A DNA stretch of 64,000 nucleotides from Xenorhabdus sp. BG5 (GCF_015163665.1 NZ_JADEUG010000003.1:89697-153696); one strand, 5' to 3'. Counted from the stretch's first letter, positions 30,208 through 39,906 are shown. The notes: generated by a model not told the origin, from the letters alone. A program made the numbers and translations.

Positions 30208-30933
30208 ATGGATTTTTTCAACATTGATAACATATTAGTGCATATTCCACTAGGAACGGGCGGCTATAACCTTTCATATATTGAAGCAATTGGTACGATA
30301 GCAGGGCTGTTATGTATTTGGCTCGCTAGCCAGGAGAAAATCATTAATTACCTGTTTGGATTAATTAATGTCTCACTATTCGCTGTCATCTTCTTTCAAA
30401 TTCAACTCTACGCTAGCCTCATTTTGCAAATCTTTTTCTTCGCGGCCAATATCTATGGTTGGTATGCATGGAGCCGGGTAAATGAGCAAAAACAAATAGA
30501 ACTCAAAATTCGGTGGCTCAATCCTAAACAGATGGCTATTGTTGCCGCGGTTTCCATTTTTGCCATATTGATTATGACATTTAATATCGATCAAATATTT
30601 GGTTATATGGCAAAAGTGGTGGTGCTCGCCCTACAGGGAATTGGCTTTAATATCATCATACCTGATTTACAGCCTGATGCTTTCCCATTCTGGGATTCAG
30701 TGATGACAGTATTATCCATCGTGGCAATGATACTGATGACGCGTAAGCATATAGAGAATTGGCTGATTTGGGTCATCATCGATGTTATCAGTGTCGTGAT
30801 TTATTACTATCAAGGCGTTTTGGCGATGTCGCTGCAATATATTATTTTGACGGGTATTGCATTGAATGGTGCTCGCCTGTGGATCAAGGCAGCGAAACCA
30901 GCGGATAACAACCAAACAGAAAATGTAAATTAA
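30208..30933 (+). CDS. pnuC: nicotinamide riboside transporter PnuC
   Basis: Inner-membrane facilitator for nicotinamide riboside, feeding NAD salvage by NadR kinase. It has 241 residues (239 in E. coli), seven predicted helices, and the family stretches LINVSLFAVIFFQIQLYAS, FFAANIYGWYAWSR and NWLIWVIIDVISVVIYYYQG. In E. coli pnuC follows nadA; here it is directly behind the tRNA-Lys array with no nadA. Confidence 0.93.
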   Translation: MDFFNIDNILVHIPLGTGGYNLSYIEAIGTIAGLLCIWLASQEKIINYLFGLINVSLFAVIFFQIQLYASLILQIFFFAANIYGWYAWSRVNEQKQIELKIRWLNPKQMAIVAAVSIFAILIMTFNIDQIFGYMAKVVVLALQGIGFNIIIPDLQPDAFPFWDSVMTVLSIVAMILMTRKHIENWLIWVIIDVISVVIYYYQGVLAMSLQYIILTGIALNGARLWIKAAKPADNNQTENVN

Positions 30934-30944
30934 ACGTGATCATC

Positions 30945-30972
30945 GGCCATAGATAATTAACGTTCTATGGCC
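30945..30972 (+). terminator. hairpin after pnuC
   Basis: Perfect 9-base stem GGCCATAGA / TCTATGGCC with a 10-base loop, 12 bases after the pnuC stop; no strong T-tract. Confidence 0.55.
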
Positions 30973-31176
30973 CGTTATTTGATATTTTCCTACAAAACAT
31001 TCTTTTCTTATTTGTCTATTTATTTGAATTAACATCATTTTTACTCTCAATAGCATTTTTCATAAAAAAGTATTCTATTTTTACTCACAAAGATTATTTA
31101 CAGAACAACGCCTAACAGTTAGATTGAGATCACAAAATTATTTTAAATAACTGTAAACGTATTAGGTGAAAGGATA

Positions 31177-32235
31177 ATGAATTACCAGAATGACGATATA
31201 AGAATAAGAAAAATAACAGAATTATTACCACCAGTTGCATTACTCGAAAAATTTCCGGCCACAGAAGATAGTGCTATTACTGTTCGTAAGGCACGTGAAT
31301 CTATTCATAATATTTTAATTGGTGAAGATGATCGTCTATTGGTAGTGATTGGTCCATGTTCAATTCATGATCCACAAGCGGCGTTAGAATATGCAGAGCG
31401 CTTGAATAAATTACGTGAAGAATTGAAAGCCGATTTGGAAATTATCATGCGGGTTTACTTTGAAAAGCCCCGCACGACTATCGGCTGGAAAGGGTTGATT
31501 AACGATCCAAGCATGGATTGCAGTTTTAATATCAATGGCGGATTACGTACTGCCCGTAAGTTGTTGCTCGATATTAATAATATGGGGTTACCTGCGGCAG
31601 GTGAATTCCTGGATATGATTACTCCCCAGTATTTAGCAGATCTTATGAGCTGGGGGGCAATAGGGGCACGTACAACGGAATCTCAAATTCATCGCGAGTT
31701 GGCATCGGGGTTGTCCTGTCCGGTTGGTTTCAAAAATGGCACAGATGGAACGATCAAAGTCGCTATTGATGCGATTAATTCAGCGAGTTCATCGCACTGT
31801 TTTTTGTCTGTCACGAAATGGGGTCACTCCGCGATTGTTAGTACAATAGGCAACCAGGATTGCCATATTATTCTGCGTGGTGGCAAAGAGCCTAATTACA
31901 GTGCTGAACATGTCAGTGCCGTTAAAGAAGGGTTAAAAAAAGCGGGATTAGCTCCCAGCGTGATGATTGATTTCAGCCATGCAAATAGCGCTAAGCAGTT
32001 CAAAAGACAAATGGATGTCGGTGTTGATGTCTGCGGTCAGATTGCGGGTGGTGAAAATGCGATCATGGGTGTTATGGTTGAAAGTCATCTGGTTGAAGGA
32101 AACCAAAGCCTGGAGAGTGATAAGCCTTTGGTTTATGGTCAAAGTGTGACCGACGGTTGTATTGGTTGGGAAGATACAGAAACGTTACTGTGTCAGTTGT
32201 CTCAGGCCGTTCAGAGCCGCAGACGCAGAAGCTAA
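31177..32235 (+). CDS. aroG: DAHP synthase, Phe-sensitive type AroG
   Basis: First step of aromatic amino-acid synthesis: phosphoenolpyruvate plus erythrose 4-phosphate to DAHP. It has 352 residues (350 in E. coli), starting MNYQNDDIRIRKITELLPP. Visible are VVIGPCSIHDPQAALEYA with the metal-binding Cys, the MRVYFEKPRTTIGWKGLIND loop, and the C-terminal HANSAK and MGVMVESHLVEGNQ. The N-terminal motif points to the Phe-inhibited AroG rather than AroF or AroH. E. coli zitB, which precedes it there, is absent. Confidence 0.95.
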   Translation: MNYQNDDIRIRKITELLPPVALLEKFPATEDSAITVRKARESIHNILIGEDDRLLVVIGPCSIHDPQAALEYAERLNKLREELKADLEIIMRVYFEKPRTTIGWKGLINDPSMDCSFNINGGLRTARKLLLDINNMGLPAAGEFLDMITPQYLADLMSWGAIGARTTESQIHRELASGLSCPVGFKNGTDGTIKVAIDAINSASSSHCFLSVTKWGHSAIVSTIGNQDCHIILRGGKEPNYSAEHVSAVKEGLKKAGLAPSVMIDFSHANSAKQFKRQMDVGVDVCGQIAGGENAIMGVMVESHLVEGNQSLESDKPLVYGQSVTDGCIGWEDTETLLCQLSQAVQSRRRRS

Positions 32236-32254
32236 TTTATCGCAAAAATGCCAT

Positions 32255-32283
32255 AAAAAGCCGGAAATCAATCCGGCTTTTAA
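32255..32283. terminator. bidirectional terminator between aroG and gpmA
   Basis: Perfect 10-base stem AAAAGCCGGA / TCCGGCTTTT with a 6-base loop, A-rich on one side and T-rich on the other, between convergent genes. Confidence 0.92.
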
Positions 32284-32307
32284 CATTCTTTTTATGCGAT
32301 TTGAGGG

Positions 32308-33060
32308 TTACTTCGCCTTACCCTGATTTGCAACTGCCGCCGCTTTTGCCGCAATTTCATCAGCGTTGCCCAGATAGTAGTGTTTGATAGGCTTCATGTT
32401 CTCATCAAACTCATAAACCAGTGGTACAGCGGTTGGGATATTCAGCTCAAGAATTTCTTCTTCACTCATATTATCCAGATACTTCACCAATGCACGTAGG
32501 GAGTTACCGTGAGCGGCGATAATGACTTTTTCACCTTTTTCTACGCGTGGCTTGATAACTTCTTCCCAATAAGGAATAACACGTTCAATAGTCGTAGCAA
32601 GGCTTTCAGTGACGGGGAGTTCTTCTGGTTTCAGGCTGGCGTAACGAGGATCATGGCCTGGGTAACGTTCATCATCTTTGGTCAAATCAGGAGGGGTAAT
32701 AGCGAAGCCCCGACGCCATAATTTAACTTGATCATCGCCGTATTTGGCTGCGGTTTCTGCTTTATCCAGACCTTGCAATGCGCCGTAGTGACGTTCATTC
32801 AGTTTCCAGCTTTTCTCAACTGGCAGCCATTGCTGATCAACCTGATCCAGAATGTTCCACAAAGTGTGAATAGCACGTTTTAGGACGGAAGTGTAGGCGA
32901 AATCAAAAGTAAAACCTTCTTCTTTCAGTAGTTGACCCGCTTGTTGTGCTTCAGAGCGGCCTTTGTCGGACAATTCAACGTCAGTCCAGCCAGTAAAACG
33001 GTTCTCTTTGTTCCACTCGCTTTCTCCGTGCCTTACAAGAACCAGTTTAGTTACAGCCAT
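32308..33060 (-). CDS. gpmA: 2,3-bisphosphoglycerate-dependent phosphoglycerate mutase
   Basis: Interconverts 3- and 2-phosphoglycerate in glycolysis. It has 250 residues as in E. coli. The phosphohistidine His11 lies in [32 protein letters not shown] and [15 protein letters not shown] complete the active site. In E. coli gpmA neighbours galETKM; those genes are not here. Confidence 0.97.
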   Translation of the reverse strand: MAVTKLVLVRHGESEWNKENRFTGWTDVELSDKGRSEAQQAGQLLKEEGFTFDFAYTSVLKRAIHTLWNILDQVDQQWLPVEKSWKLNERHYGALQGLDKAETAAKYGDDQVKLWRRGFAITPPDLTKDDERYPGHDPRYASLKPEELPVTESLATTIERVIPYWEEVIKPRVEKGEKVIIAAHGNSLRALVKYLDNMSEEEILELNIPTAVPLVYEFDENMKPIKHYYLGNADEIAAKAAAVANQGKAK

Positions 33061-33289
33061 AGCTTAAACTCCTATCAGTACTTTTTAATACAAAATGAAA
33101 AGATCGCTGAGGGCATTATATGGCGCGACAGGCTAAAACGGCAAACAATAGTCTCGTATCTCCTGTTTTAAATCATATTTGGTGATAATTACGGCGATTA
33201 TATATCTTGAAGGAAGGGGATAGCGGGGAGTTTATGATCTGAACTGTCCCCGAATAGAGGAAGACAATTCAGATGAAATGGAATTCAGT

Positions 33290-34129
33290 TTAGTGCATGA
33301 CTACTGATTTTATTGGGTAGGTGAAAAATAGCAGGTGCATCAAATTGAGTGAAAAATGGAAAGCAACAGCCACCCATAAACGCCCACTCCACAACCAGGT
33401 CAGGCCATAAATTAACCCAGCCAGCGTAGCAAAAATCACCAGCAAACCACCGCCAGCAAAATGGGCAGCGCCAAACAGCAGGGAGGTAATGACAAGGGCT
33501 AAGTAAGGATTCATCCATTGACTGAGCTTCTGCTGAATATAGCCACGAAACAGGGCTTCTTCAGCCAATGAGACAAAGAAAAGATTAGCAATAACAAAGG
33601 CAGGGAACCAATTAGGTAGATGGAGTTCAACGGACAATCCACCTAATACGGTTGCAAGCCATAATAATGCTGGAATAGCTGCGATCAATAATGCCCATCC
33701 ATGAGCAGGCGCATTAGCCAAAGGTTTTCTGGTGAACAGAGTAGGCATACAGAATATCAGGATAAATGGCAGTAGCGCCTTGTCAAAGTTGAAATACATT
33801 GAAAAAGGTGTGCTGAGCGGGCCTGCCTGCACTTTATCCAGATACTTGAGATTATGGAATCCTGGAATGTAATGCACAAACAGTAAAATACCACCAATGA
33901 GCAATAACAGTTCTGTAACGATTTTGGGGACAAAAAGTTTTTTGCTGTTTTTTTGGCAATAAATATATGCCATGCCTAAAAGAGTTATCACTGTCAGCGT
34001 GATTATAGCAGGATAGGTAAGTACGTTAGTGCTGATCCCAGCAATGATAGCGAAGAGCGCGACGAAAAAAGCAATTTTCTGACGACTCTCTAAAAGAGCC
34101 AGTGCAATGGCAAGTAATGCCCAAGCCAT
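33290..34129 (-). CDS. CPBP-family intramembrane metalloprotease
   Basis: Membrane protein of 279 residues from the ATG at 34129 (ribosome site AGGGAA); a longer TTG start at 34159 is possible. It has about eight hydrophobic segments and the three CPBP/Abi motifs in order: EEALFRGYIQ (EExxxR), FGAAHFAGG (FxxxH), and VAFHFSLNLMH. The family includes CAAX proteases and bacteriocin-immunity proteins; the substrate here is unknown. It occupies the place of the gal operon between gpmA and modF in E. coli. Single gene, no obvious partner. Confidence 0.85.
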   Translation of the reverse strand: MAWALLAIALALLESRQKIAFFVALFAIIAGISTNVLTYPAIITLTVITLLGMAYIYCQKNSKKLFVPKIVTELLLLIGGILLFVHYIPGFHNLKYLDKVQAGPLSTPFSMYFNFDKALLPFILIFCMPTLFTRKPLANAPAHGWALLIAAIPALLWLATVLGGLSVELHLPNWFPAFVIANLFFVSLAEEALFRGYIQQKLSQWMNPYLALVITSLLFGAAHFAGGGLLVIFATLAGLIYGLTWLWSGRLWVAVAFHFSLNLMHLLFFTYPIKSVVMH

Positions 34130-34265
34130 ATAATTCCCTATTATCTTTAAAAAAACCAATAAAATAGTCTAAAAATGGACGGTGATTTTATAGTAATGGT
34201 TAAAAAATTCAAAAATAATAATAAAAAATATCAGAAAAATATGACTTGATTTTATCCGATGCGCC

Positions 34266-34301
34266 GTAAAACTCCGTCCTTCAAGGTGGGAAGGATGTCA
34301 A
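34266..34301. mobile_element. possible relic of an IS200/IS605 right end
   Basis: AACTCCGTCCTTCAAGG followed by TGGGAAGGATGTCAA resembles the hairpin at the 3' end of tnpB-type IS200/IS605 elements (commonly ACTCCGTCCTT..GGATGTCAA). No tnpA or tnpB coding sequence is left next to it, and the stem has mismatches. Recognition is from memory and tentative. Confidence 0.35.
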
Positions 34302-34334
34302 TAAAGAGTGATTAAACAGAACGATAACAGCAAC

Positions 34335-34354
34335 CCCTCTCCATCAAGAGAGGG
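34335..34354. terminator. hairpin downstream of modF
   Basis: CCCTCTC / GAGAGGG with a CATCAA loop, 33 bases past the modF stop; no T-tract. Confidence 0.4.
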
Positions 34355-34386
34355 ATCATAGTCATGCACCGAGCGAAAAAAGAAGA

Positions 34387-35871
34387 TTACAGCGATTCTA
34401 AGGAAATACTTTCAGTTTCATATCGATAGATATCACTGTCAGGAATAAATCGCAGGCGATGGGTAATGCACTGTGGCGCATCTTCCTGATGATGAGAAAC
34501 AAACAGAAGCTGCGTATCACCATGAGCAATCATGATATCAATGAAGCTCAGGACTAACTGGCGGTTTAGAGGATCAAGCCCTTGCAACGGTTCATCTAAG
34601 ATCAATAAAGCGGGATGCTTCACCAGAGCGCGGGCAATCAAAACCAGTCTCTGTTGCCCCCATGACAGACTATGAAAGGGACTCATTGCTATTGTTCCCG
34701 ATAATCCCAATAAACTCAGCCATTCATCGGCTAACTGTTGCTGTCGATCTGAAACGGCCTGATAGAGTCCTATTGAATCGAAGAAACCTGACAGGATAAC
34801 ATTTCGAACTTTGGTACTGACACGATACTCCAGATGAATACTGTTACTGACATAACCAATATGATGTTTGATGTCCCAAATCGTTTCACCACTTCCCCGT
34901 TGGCGGCCAAATAATATTAACTCATTGCTGTAACCTTGCGGGTGATCGCCCGTAATCAGGCTAAGAAGTGTCGATTTACCCGCGCCATTTTCACCGATGA
35001 TTTGCCAGTGTTCACCAGAGTTCACTTGCCAGCTTAAGCCGTGCAAAATGGGTTTATCATTGTATTGAACAATAACATCACGCATTGACACCAACGGTTG
35101 ATCAGCGGGAAGTTGCCCATCAATTCGGTATTCATCTGCTTCGGGAAGACGAATATTTTTCAGCCCTTCACTGTGTGCTAACTGTGCCACGAGAGATTCT
35201 GCCAAAATGTGTTCTTTCATTCCGGCCAGCGTCAGGTGGCAATCCGCCAGTACACCGATTTGTTCGACAAAATCAGGAATTTCATGGAATCGGGTTAAGA
35301 TTAAAACTAAGGTAATGCCTTTTGCCGCCAGAGAACTTAATAATTGGGTAAGTTGATTGCGGGCATAACTGTCTAGTCCATCAAAAGGTTCATCAAGGAT
35401 AAGCAGGTCCGGGTTTACCATTAATGCTTGACATAGCAAAACCTTACGAACCTCCCCTGTTGAAAGGTATTTGAATCGCCGTGAGAGCAGATCCTTAATA
35501 CCAAAATATTCGCTTAATTCGAGACATAATTCATTGTCTTTATGGTGAAGTTGGATGATGTCTGCGGCAGTGCGTCCAGTATCCTCTTCGCCTTCACTGA
35601 GCAAATCTGTATTGTTGCGTTGCCACTCTTCATCAATCAGTTTTTGTAATTGTTCGAAAGATAGACGTATTGGTGTGCGAAACGAACAATGACGGTCACC
35701 TGTCAATTGAATTAATTCATCCGACAGTGCACGCGCCAATGAAGATTTTCCACTGCCATTTGCGCCAACAAAAGCCCAACTTTCTCCAGAAATCATTTTC
35801 AGTGACGGTAACCGTAGGGTACGGGTGTCACTTAAACGGAAACTACCTTGCGTTATTTGCAATTCAGACAT
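34387..35871 (-). CDS. modF: ModF (PhrA-like) double ABC ATPase
   Basis: Cytoplasmic protein of 494 residues with two ABC ATPase domains and no membrane part. The first has GANGSGKSSL (about residue 37), YLSTGEVRKVLL and LLILDEPFDG; the second has GENGAGKSTL (about residue 294), SWGQQRL and LLILDEPLQGLDP. It is a clear relative of E. coli ModF, encoded with modE and linked to molybdenum use, although its exact role is unsettled. It sits 117 bases downstream of modE on the same strand. Confidence 0.94.
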   Translation of the reverse strand: MSELQITQGSFRLSDTRTLRLPSLKMISGESWAFVGANGSGKSSLARALSDELIQLTGDRHCSFRTPIRLSFEQLQKLIDEEWQRNNTDLLSEGEEDTGRTAADIIQLHHKDNELCLELSEYFGIKDLLSRRFKYLSTGEVRKVLLCQALMVNPDLLILDEPFDGLDSYARNQLTQLLSSLAAKGITLVLILTRFHEIPDFVEQIGVLADCHLTLAGMKEHILAESLVAQLAHSEGLKNIRLPEADEYRIDGQLPADQPLVSMRDVIVQYNDKPILHGLSWQVNSGEHWQIIGENGAGKSTLLSLITGDHPQGYSNELILFGRQRGSGETIWDIKHHIGYVSNSIHLEYRVSTKVRNVILSGFFDSIGLYQAVSDRQQQLADEWLSLLGLSGTIAMSPFHSLSWGQQRLVLIARALVKHPALLILDEPLQGLDPLNRQLVLSFIDIMIAHGDTQLLFVSHHQEDAPQCITHRLRFIPDSDIYRYETESISLESL

Positions 35872-35988
35872 TCTTCTTCCTTTTTAAGCAACATCAATTA
35901 AAGGATCATCAGAAATAAGCGGAATAAAGTTCAATGTCAATGTGTCGCTGTTTGTTATTCATTGAGGGGGAGTTATTTTTGTCATCGG

Positions 35989-36780
35989 TTAACATAGGGT
36001 AGCAATAATCACTTTGTCGGCATTGAAAAGTGCGGTGGCAGAATCGCGGGGCTGGAGCTGTAAACGCGTTATTTCCTGATTAGATAATGTAACGCAAAGG
36101 GATTCACCGCCATCAAGTGTCAGAATAATTTCACTGTATTCTGTTCCTGTTTCAATATGGCTAACCTGGCCGGATAGGACATTATCGAATGAAACAGAAG
36201 GAGCATGATCTTTAGTTAAGGTTATCCACGGCGCTTTAATTAATACCAGCACTTCTTTTCCAGTGACTAAATTCAGTCGATTGGCACTTTGTTCCGTTAC
36301 AACCGCATAGACTGATGTGTTACCTTCTGCCAGCAAAATACGAACATGTTGTTGAATATTTGTCTGGCTACGCTCAATGATCGTACCAAAAAATTGATTT
36401 CGCGCGCTGGTTTGTAACGAAAAACGAGATATAGCCGCAAGCAAACTGTCCAGAGGCAGGGAATCCTCTTTCAAGACATCAAACGCTTTTTGTTGGATTT
36501 TCTCCAGCAAATCATAAAGCTGCAACAGACGTTCGCCATAATGGGTCAGTTGGGCACCGCCGCCACCTTTTCCGCCTGTGGCACGTTCCACCAGGATCCC
36601 ATCGGCGAGCTGATTCATTTCATTGATGGCATCCCAGGCACTTTTATAGCTGATCCCAGCCTGTTTTGCGCCTTGGCTGATAGAACCCGTGATTTTAATT
36701 TGCTTAAGCAACGCAATTCGTCGGGGATCAGCGAACAGGCGTTGTTGCAATTTTAGTGTTAACAATATTTGGGCTTGCAT
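35989..36780 (-). CDS. modE: molybdate-dependent regulator ModE
   Basis: Molybdate-binding regulator that represses modABC and activates moa and molybdoenzyme genes in E. coli. It has 263 residues (262 in E. coli). A winged helix-turn-helix occupies about residues 20-95 (SISQGAKQAGISYKSAWDAI, RATGGKGGGGAQLT), followed by two Mop domains (about 125-260) with the signature SARNQFFGTI. Its operator is visible in front of modA. Confidence 0.97.
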   Translation of the reverse strand: MQAQILLTLKLQQRLFADPRRIALLKQIKITGSISQGAKQAGISYKSAWDAINEMNQLADGILVERATGGKGGGGAQLTHYGERLLQLYDLLEKIQQKAFDVLKEDSLPLDSLLAAISRFSLQTSARNQFFGTIIERSQTNIQQHVRILLAEGNTSVYAVVTEQSANRLNLVTGKEVLVLIKAPWITLTKDHAPSVSFDNVLSGQVSHIETGTEYSEIILTLDGGESLCVTLSNQEITRLQLQPRDSATALFNADKVIIATLC

Positions 36781-36891
36781 AGTGATTTATTTAGGGTAAC
36801 TATTTGAGAGTTCTTACAACATAACCATAAGAATCGCACGTTTCGTCGGTTACTGTTACTGTTTTATTGTCTAGAATAACCCAATTAACGT

Positions 36892-36922
36892 CTGTGTTAT
36901 GTCAGATTCAGATATGACACAG
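36892..36922. promoter_or_regulatory. imperfect palindrome in the modE/acrZ region
   Basis: CTGTGTTATGTC pairs with GATATGACACAG at 10 of 12 positions around a short loop, 35 bases before acrZ. It could be an operator or an RNA hairpin; I cannot assign a regulator. Confidence 0.3.
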
Positions 36923-36956
36923 TGAATTTGTTAGTCACTCAGGATATGAGGTTAGC

Positions 36957-37091
36957 ATGTTTGAATTGCTTAAAAGTATGGGATTTGCGCTGATCATGGT
37001 CCCCGTGGTGATGGCGGCTATTTTGGCATTGATTTACGGGCTTGGAGGATTATTCAATCGTATCTCCAAAACAGAAAATACCCGTCGTTAA
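36957..37091 (+). CDS. acrZ: AcrB-binding small protein AcrZ
   Basis: A 44-residue single-helix membrane peptide that begins [20 protein letters not shown] and ends in a polar tail. E. coli AcrZ (49 residues) shares the [22 protein letters not shown] core and modulates the AcrAB-TolC efflux pump. As in E. coli it sits between modE and modA. Confidence 0.93.
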   Translation: MFELLKSMGFALIMVPVVMAAILALIYGLGGLFNRISKTENTRR

Positions 37092-37111
37092 TCTTGAGCT
37101 TTGTCATTTCT

Positions 37112-37133
37112 ATTACCCGGTTATCCGGGTAAT
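37112..37133 (+). terminator. hairpin after acrZ
   Basis: Perfect 9-base stem ATTACCCGG / CCGGGTAAT, loop TTAT, 20 bases after the acrZ stop. Weak T-tract. Confidence 0.6.
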
Positions 37134-37257
37134 CATCAATTCCTGCCTTATTCTTTATATGCAACTTTTTGTATGTAATTTTTGCATTGAGATCAACTTA
37201 AAAACTAAAACTAACTCACAACTTGCCGATTAATCTCAGAATAGCGTTTTCATTTAA

Positions 37258-37281
37258 CGTTGTATCTTGTTATACACAACG
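37258..37281. promoter_or_regulatory. ModE operator upstream of modA
   Basis: A 24-base near-palindrome, CGTTGTAT then eight bases then ACACAACG, 31 bases before the modA ATG. It matches the shape of the E. coli modA operator (CGTTATAT..N8..TACATAACG type). Molybdate-loaded ModE should repress modABC here. Confidence 0.85.
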
Positions 37282-37312
37282 CACCATATTGATTAGCGTA
37301 AGTGAGTATAAA

Positions 37313-38083
37313 ATGAAATATAAAGTTTATCAGTTGCTGACAGGAGCTGTAGTTTCTTTTGCACTTGCTGGAAACGTTTGGGCAGCAGATAAGGTAACGG
37401 TTTTTGCAGCGGCTTCATTAACGAATGCATTGGATGATATTGCGGTACAGTATAAAAAAGAGAAACGGGGCGATATTGTTGCCTCTTATGCATCATCATC
37501 AACATTGGCTCGCCAGATAGCTCAGGGAGCTCCGGCAGATATTTTTATTTCTGCCGATCAGCAGTGGATGAATTACGCGACTGACAAACAATTAATTGCC
37601 GAAAATACTCGTCATACCTTGTTGGGTAACCAGCTTGTCCTGATTGCGCCGAAAGAGAGTCAATTGAATCAAGTTGAGATTAACCAAGAAACCAAATGGC
37701 AGTCTTTGCTGGCGGGAGGGCGATTAGCGGTTGGCGATCCTGATCATGTACCCGTTGGTATTTATGCTAAAGAATCACTGCAATATTTGAATGTATGGGA
37801 TACGGTTAATCCATTGATGGCACGCACTAACAATGTGCGTAGTGGTATGGCGCTGGTAGAACGTGCCGAAGCCCCGCTGGGCATTGTTTATGGCTCTGAT
37901 GCCGTTGCCAGCAAGAAGGTGAAAGTGGTGGGGGTTTTCCCTCCTGAAAGCCATAAACCGGTGGAATATCCGATAGCAATAGTCAAAGGTCATGAAAAAC
38001 AGGCTGTTCGCGATTTTTATGATTACCTTAAAACCCCTGAAGCTGCTGTTATTTTTAAACGTTACGGCTTTAGTCCACTGTAG
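37313..38083 (+). CDS. modA: molybdate ABC transporter binding protein ModA
   Basis: Periplasmic molybdate-binding protein. The ATG at 37313 gives 256 residues (257 in E. coli) with a signal peptide ending near LAGNVWA-ADKV; the frame is open upstream to 37223 but that part lacks signal-peptide character and contains the operator. The binding-protein stretches FAAASLTNALDDIA, YASSSTLARQIAQGAPADI and GDPDHVPVGIYAKE are present. Confidence 0.96.
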   Translation: MKYKVYQLLTGAVVSFALAGNVWAADKVTVFAAASLTNALDDIAVQYKKEKRGDIVASYASSSTLARQIAQGAPADIFISADQQWMNYATDKQLIAENTRHTLLGNQLVLIAPKESQLNQVEINQETKWQSLLAGGRLAVGDPDHVPVGIYAKESLQYLNVWDTVNPLMARTNNVRSGMALVERAEAPLGIVYGSDAVASKKVKVVGVFPPESHKPVEYPIAIVKGHEKQAVRDFYDYLKTPEAAVIFKRYGFSPL

Positions 38084-38100
38084 GAACGGATCTTTTGGAG

Positions 38101-38793
38101 ATGTTAAGTGAATATGAATGGCAGGCAATTTTACTGAGCTTAAAAATCTCAGCGATTGCTGTGCTATTCAGTTTGCCATTTGGGATCTTAATGGCATGGA
38201 TGCTGGCTCGTTGCCAGTTTGTTGGTAAATCCCTGCTTGACGGCATTATTCATCTGCCACTGGTATTACCGCCAGTCGTAGTCGGATATTTGTTGCTTAT
38301 CAGCATGGGGCGGCGCGGAGTCATTGGTGAATTCCTTTATGACTGGTTTGGTATCAGTTTTGCGTTTAATTGGACAGGGGCGGCATTAGCTTCGGCTGTG
38401 GTGGCTTTTCCACTGATGGTCAGGGCCATTCGGTTGTCATTGGAGAGCATTGATCGGCGCCTGGAACAGGATGCCCGTACTTTGGGGGCAGGTTCGTTTA
38501 AAGTCTTTTTCACCATTATCTTGCCATTATCATTACCCGGTATCATTGTTGGTGCGGTATTGGCGTTCGCCCGCTCGTTGGGAGAATTTGGTGCCACCAT
38601 TACCTTTGTTTCCAATATTCCGGGGGAAACCCGAACCATTCCTCTTGCCATGTATACTTTGATAGAAACGCCAGGTGCTGAAACTGCCGCTGCCCGTTTG
38701 TGTGTTATCGCCATTGTATTGGCTCTGATTTCATTGATGCTCTCTGAGTGGCTGACACGTTGGGGCAGAAAACGTTTGGGGGCAGCATGTTAG
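38101..38793 (+). CDS. modB: molybdate ABC transporter permease ModB
   Basis: Inner-membrane permease with about five helices; 230 residues from the ATG at 38101, matching E. coli (229). An in-frame TTG at 38095 is better spaced from the AGGA at 38083 and cannot be excluded. The ABC-coupling loop reads [20 protein letters not shown]. The frame overlaps modC by 7 bases. Confidence 0.95.
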   Translation: MLSEYEWQAILLSLKISAIAVLFSLPFGILMAWMLARCQFVGKSLLDGIIHLPLVLPPVVVGYLLLISMGRRGVIGEFLYDWFGISFAFNWTGAALASAVVAFPLMVRAIRLSLESIDRRLEQDARTLGAGSFKVFFTIILPLSLPGIIVGAVLAFARSLGEFGATITFVSNIPGETRTIPLAMYTLIETPGAETAAARLCVIAIVLALISLMLSEWLTRWGRKRLGAAC

Positions 38794-39851
38794 AGTTGGA
38801 TTTTGAGCAGCGCTTGGGTGAGCTTCACATGCAAGTGAATACCACTTTGCCAACAGAAAGCATTACTGCCGTATTTGGTCTTTCGGGGGCAGGAAAAACC
38901 TCACTGATCAATGTGATTGCGGGATTGAGCCATCCACAAAAAGGCCGCATTGTTTTAAACGGTACTACTTTAGTGGATACAGAACAAAATATCTTTGTGC
39001 CACCGGAGAAGCGCCGAATTGGTTATGTTTTTCAGGATGCACGACTTTTCCCGCATTATCGCGTGAAGGGAAACTTACAGTACGGCATGGCGCCAGAGAT
39101 GAAACCACAGTTTGACAGCATCATTGGCCTGTTGGGAATTGAACATTTACTGTCACGTTTCCCCATCACGTTATCTGGCGGAGAAAGACAGAGAGTAGCG
39201 ATTGGCCGTGCATTATTGACTGCCCCTGAAATCCTGCTTATGGATGAGCCACTGGCATCATTAGATTTACCGCGTAAACGCGAATTATTACCTTATCTTG
39301 AAAAGTTGTCCAAAGACGTCAAAATCCCGATCCTTTATGTCAGTCACAGTTTGGATGAAATTTTACGTTTGGCAGAGAATGTTATTGTCATGGACAACGG
39401 AAAAATCAGGGCAACAGGAACCTTGGAAGAGGTCTGGTCGAGCAGTGCATTGCGTCCATGGCTGCAAAAAGAGAGTTTGGGCAGTATACTAAACGTTTCT
39501 GTTATGGAGCATCATCAACGTTATCAAATGACTGCCGTCGCGGTGTCTGACAAACTTCTTTGGTTGCCACAAGTTAATGCTTCTCCAGGAACGGATCTGC
39601 GTATCCGTATTGATGCATCCGATGTTTCTTTAGTCCTGGAACCACCAAAATCCAGCAGCATCCGTAACACCTTACAAGTCAAAGTCATTGAGTTTTTTGA
39701 AGATAATGGTCAGGTTGATGTCAAATTAGCAGTGAGTGAACATAGCTTGTGGGCAAGAATTACGCCGTGGGCGCGGGAAGAGCTTAATTTGCGGGCAGGG
39801 CAATGGTTGTATGCACAGATAAAAAGTGTTTCGTTGAATCGTCACTTATAA
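38787..39851 (+). CDS. modC: molybdate ABC transporter ATPase ModC
   Basis: Energises molybdate import. It has 354 residues from the ATG at 38787. Walker [11 protein letters not shown] lies near residue 31, Q-loop [11 protein letters not shown], signature [16 protein letters not shown], and Walker [15 protein letters not shown]-terminal Mop-like domain (about 285-350) with [10 protein letters not shown] can sense molybdate. It ends modABC. Confidence 0.97.
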   Translation: MLELDFEQRLGELHMQVNTTLPTESITAVFGLSGAGKTSLINVIAGLSHPQKGRIVLNGTTLVDTEQNIFVPPEKRRIGYVFQDARLFPHYRVKGNLQYGMAPEMKPQFDSIIGLLGIEHLLSRFPITLSGGERQRVAIGRALLTAPEILLMDEPLASLDLPRKRELLPYLEKLSKDVKIPILYVSHSLDEILRLAENVIVMDNGKIRATGTLEEVWSSSALRPWLQKESLGSILNVSVMEHHQRYQMTAVAVSDKLLWLPQVNASPGTDLRIRIDASDVSLVLEPPKSSSIRNTLQVKVIEFFEDNGQVDVKLAVSEHSLWARITPWAREELNLRAGQWLYAQIKSVSLNRHL

Positions 39852-39870
39852 CTATCTGGAACATTATATA

Positions 39871-39900
39871 GGGAGCAGAGCAGTGGACTGATTTGCTCCC
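39871..39900. terminator. hairpin between convergent modC and ybhA
   Basis: GGGAGCA / TGCTCCC, a 7-base stem with a 16-base loop; no T-tract on the plus strand. Confidence 0.4.
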
Positions 39901-39906
39901 GTTGAA

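Noticed and set aside
29700..30210. CRISPR-like array at the 107-bp tandem repeat
   Set aside because: The repeating units are tRNA-Lys genes with related spacers, not short repeats with unique spacers; no cas genes in the window.
31140..31176. TyrR box before aroG
   Set aside because: Only one half (TGTAAA) is visible; no matching TTTACA at the right distance.
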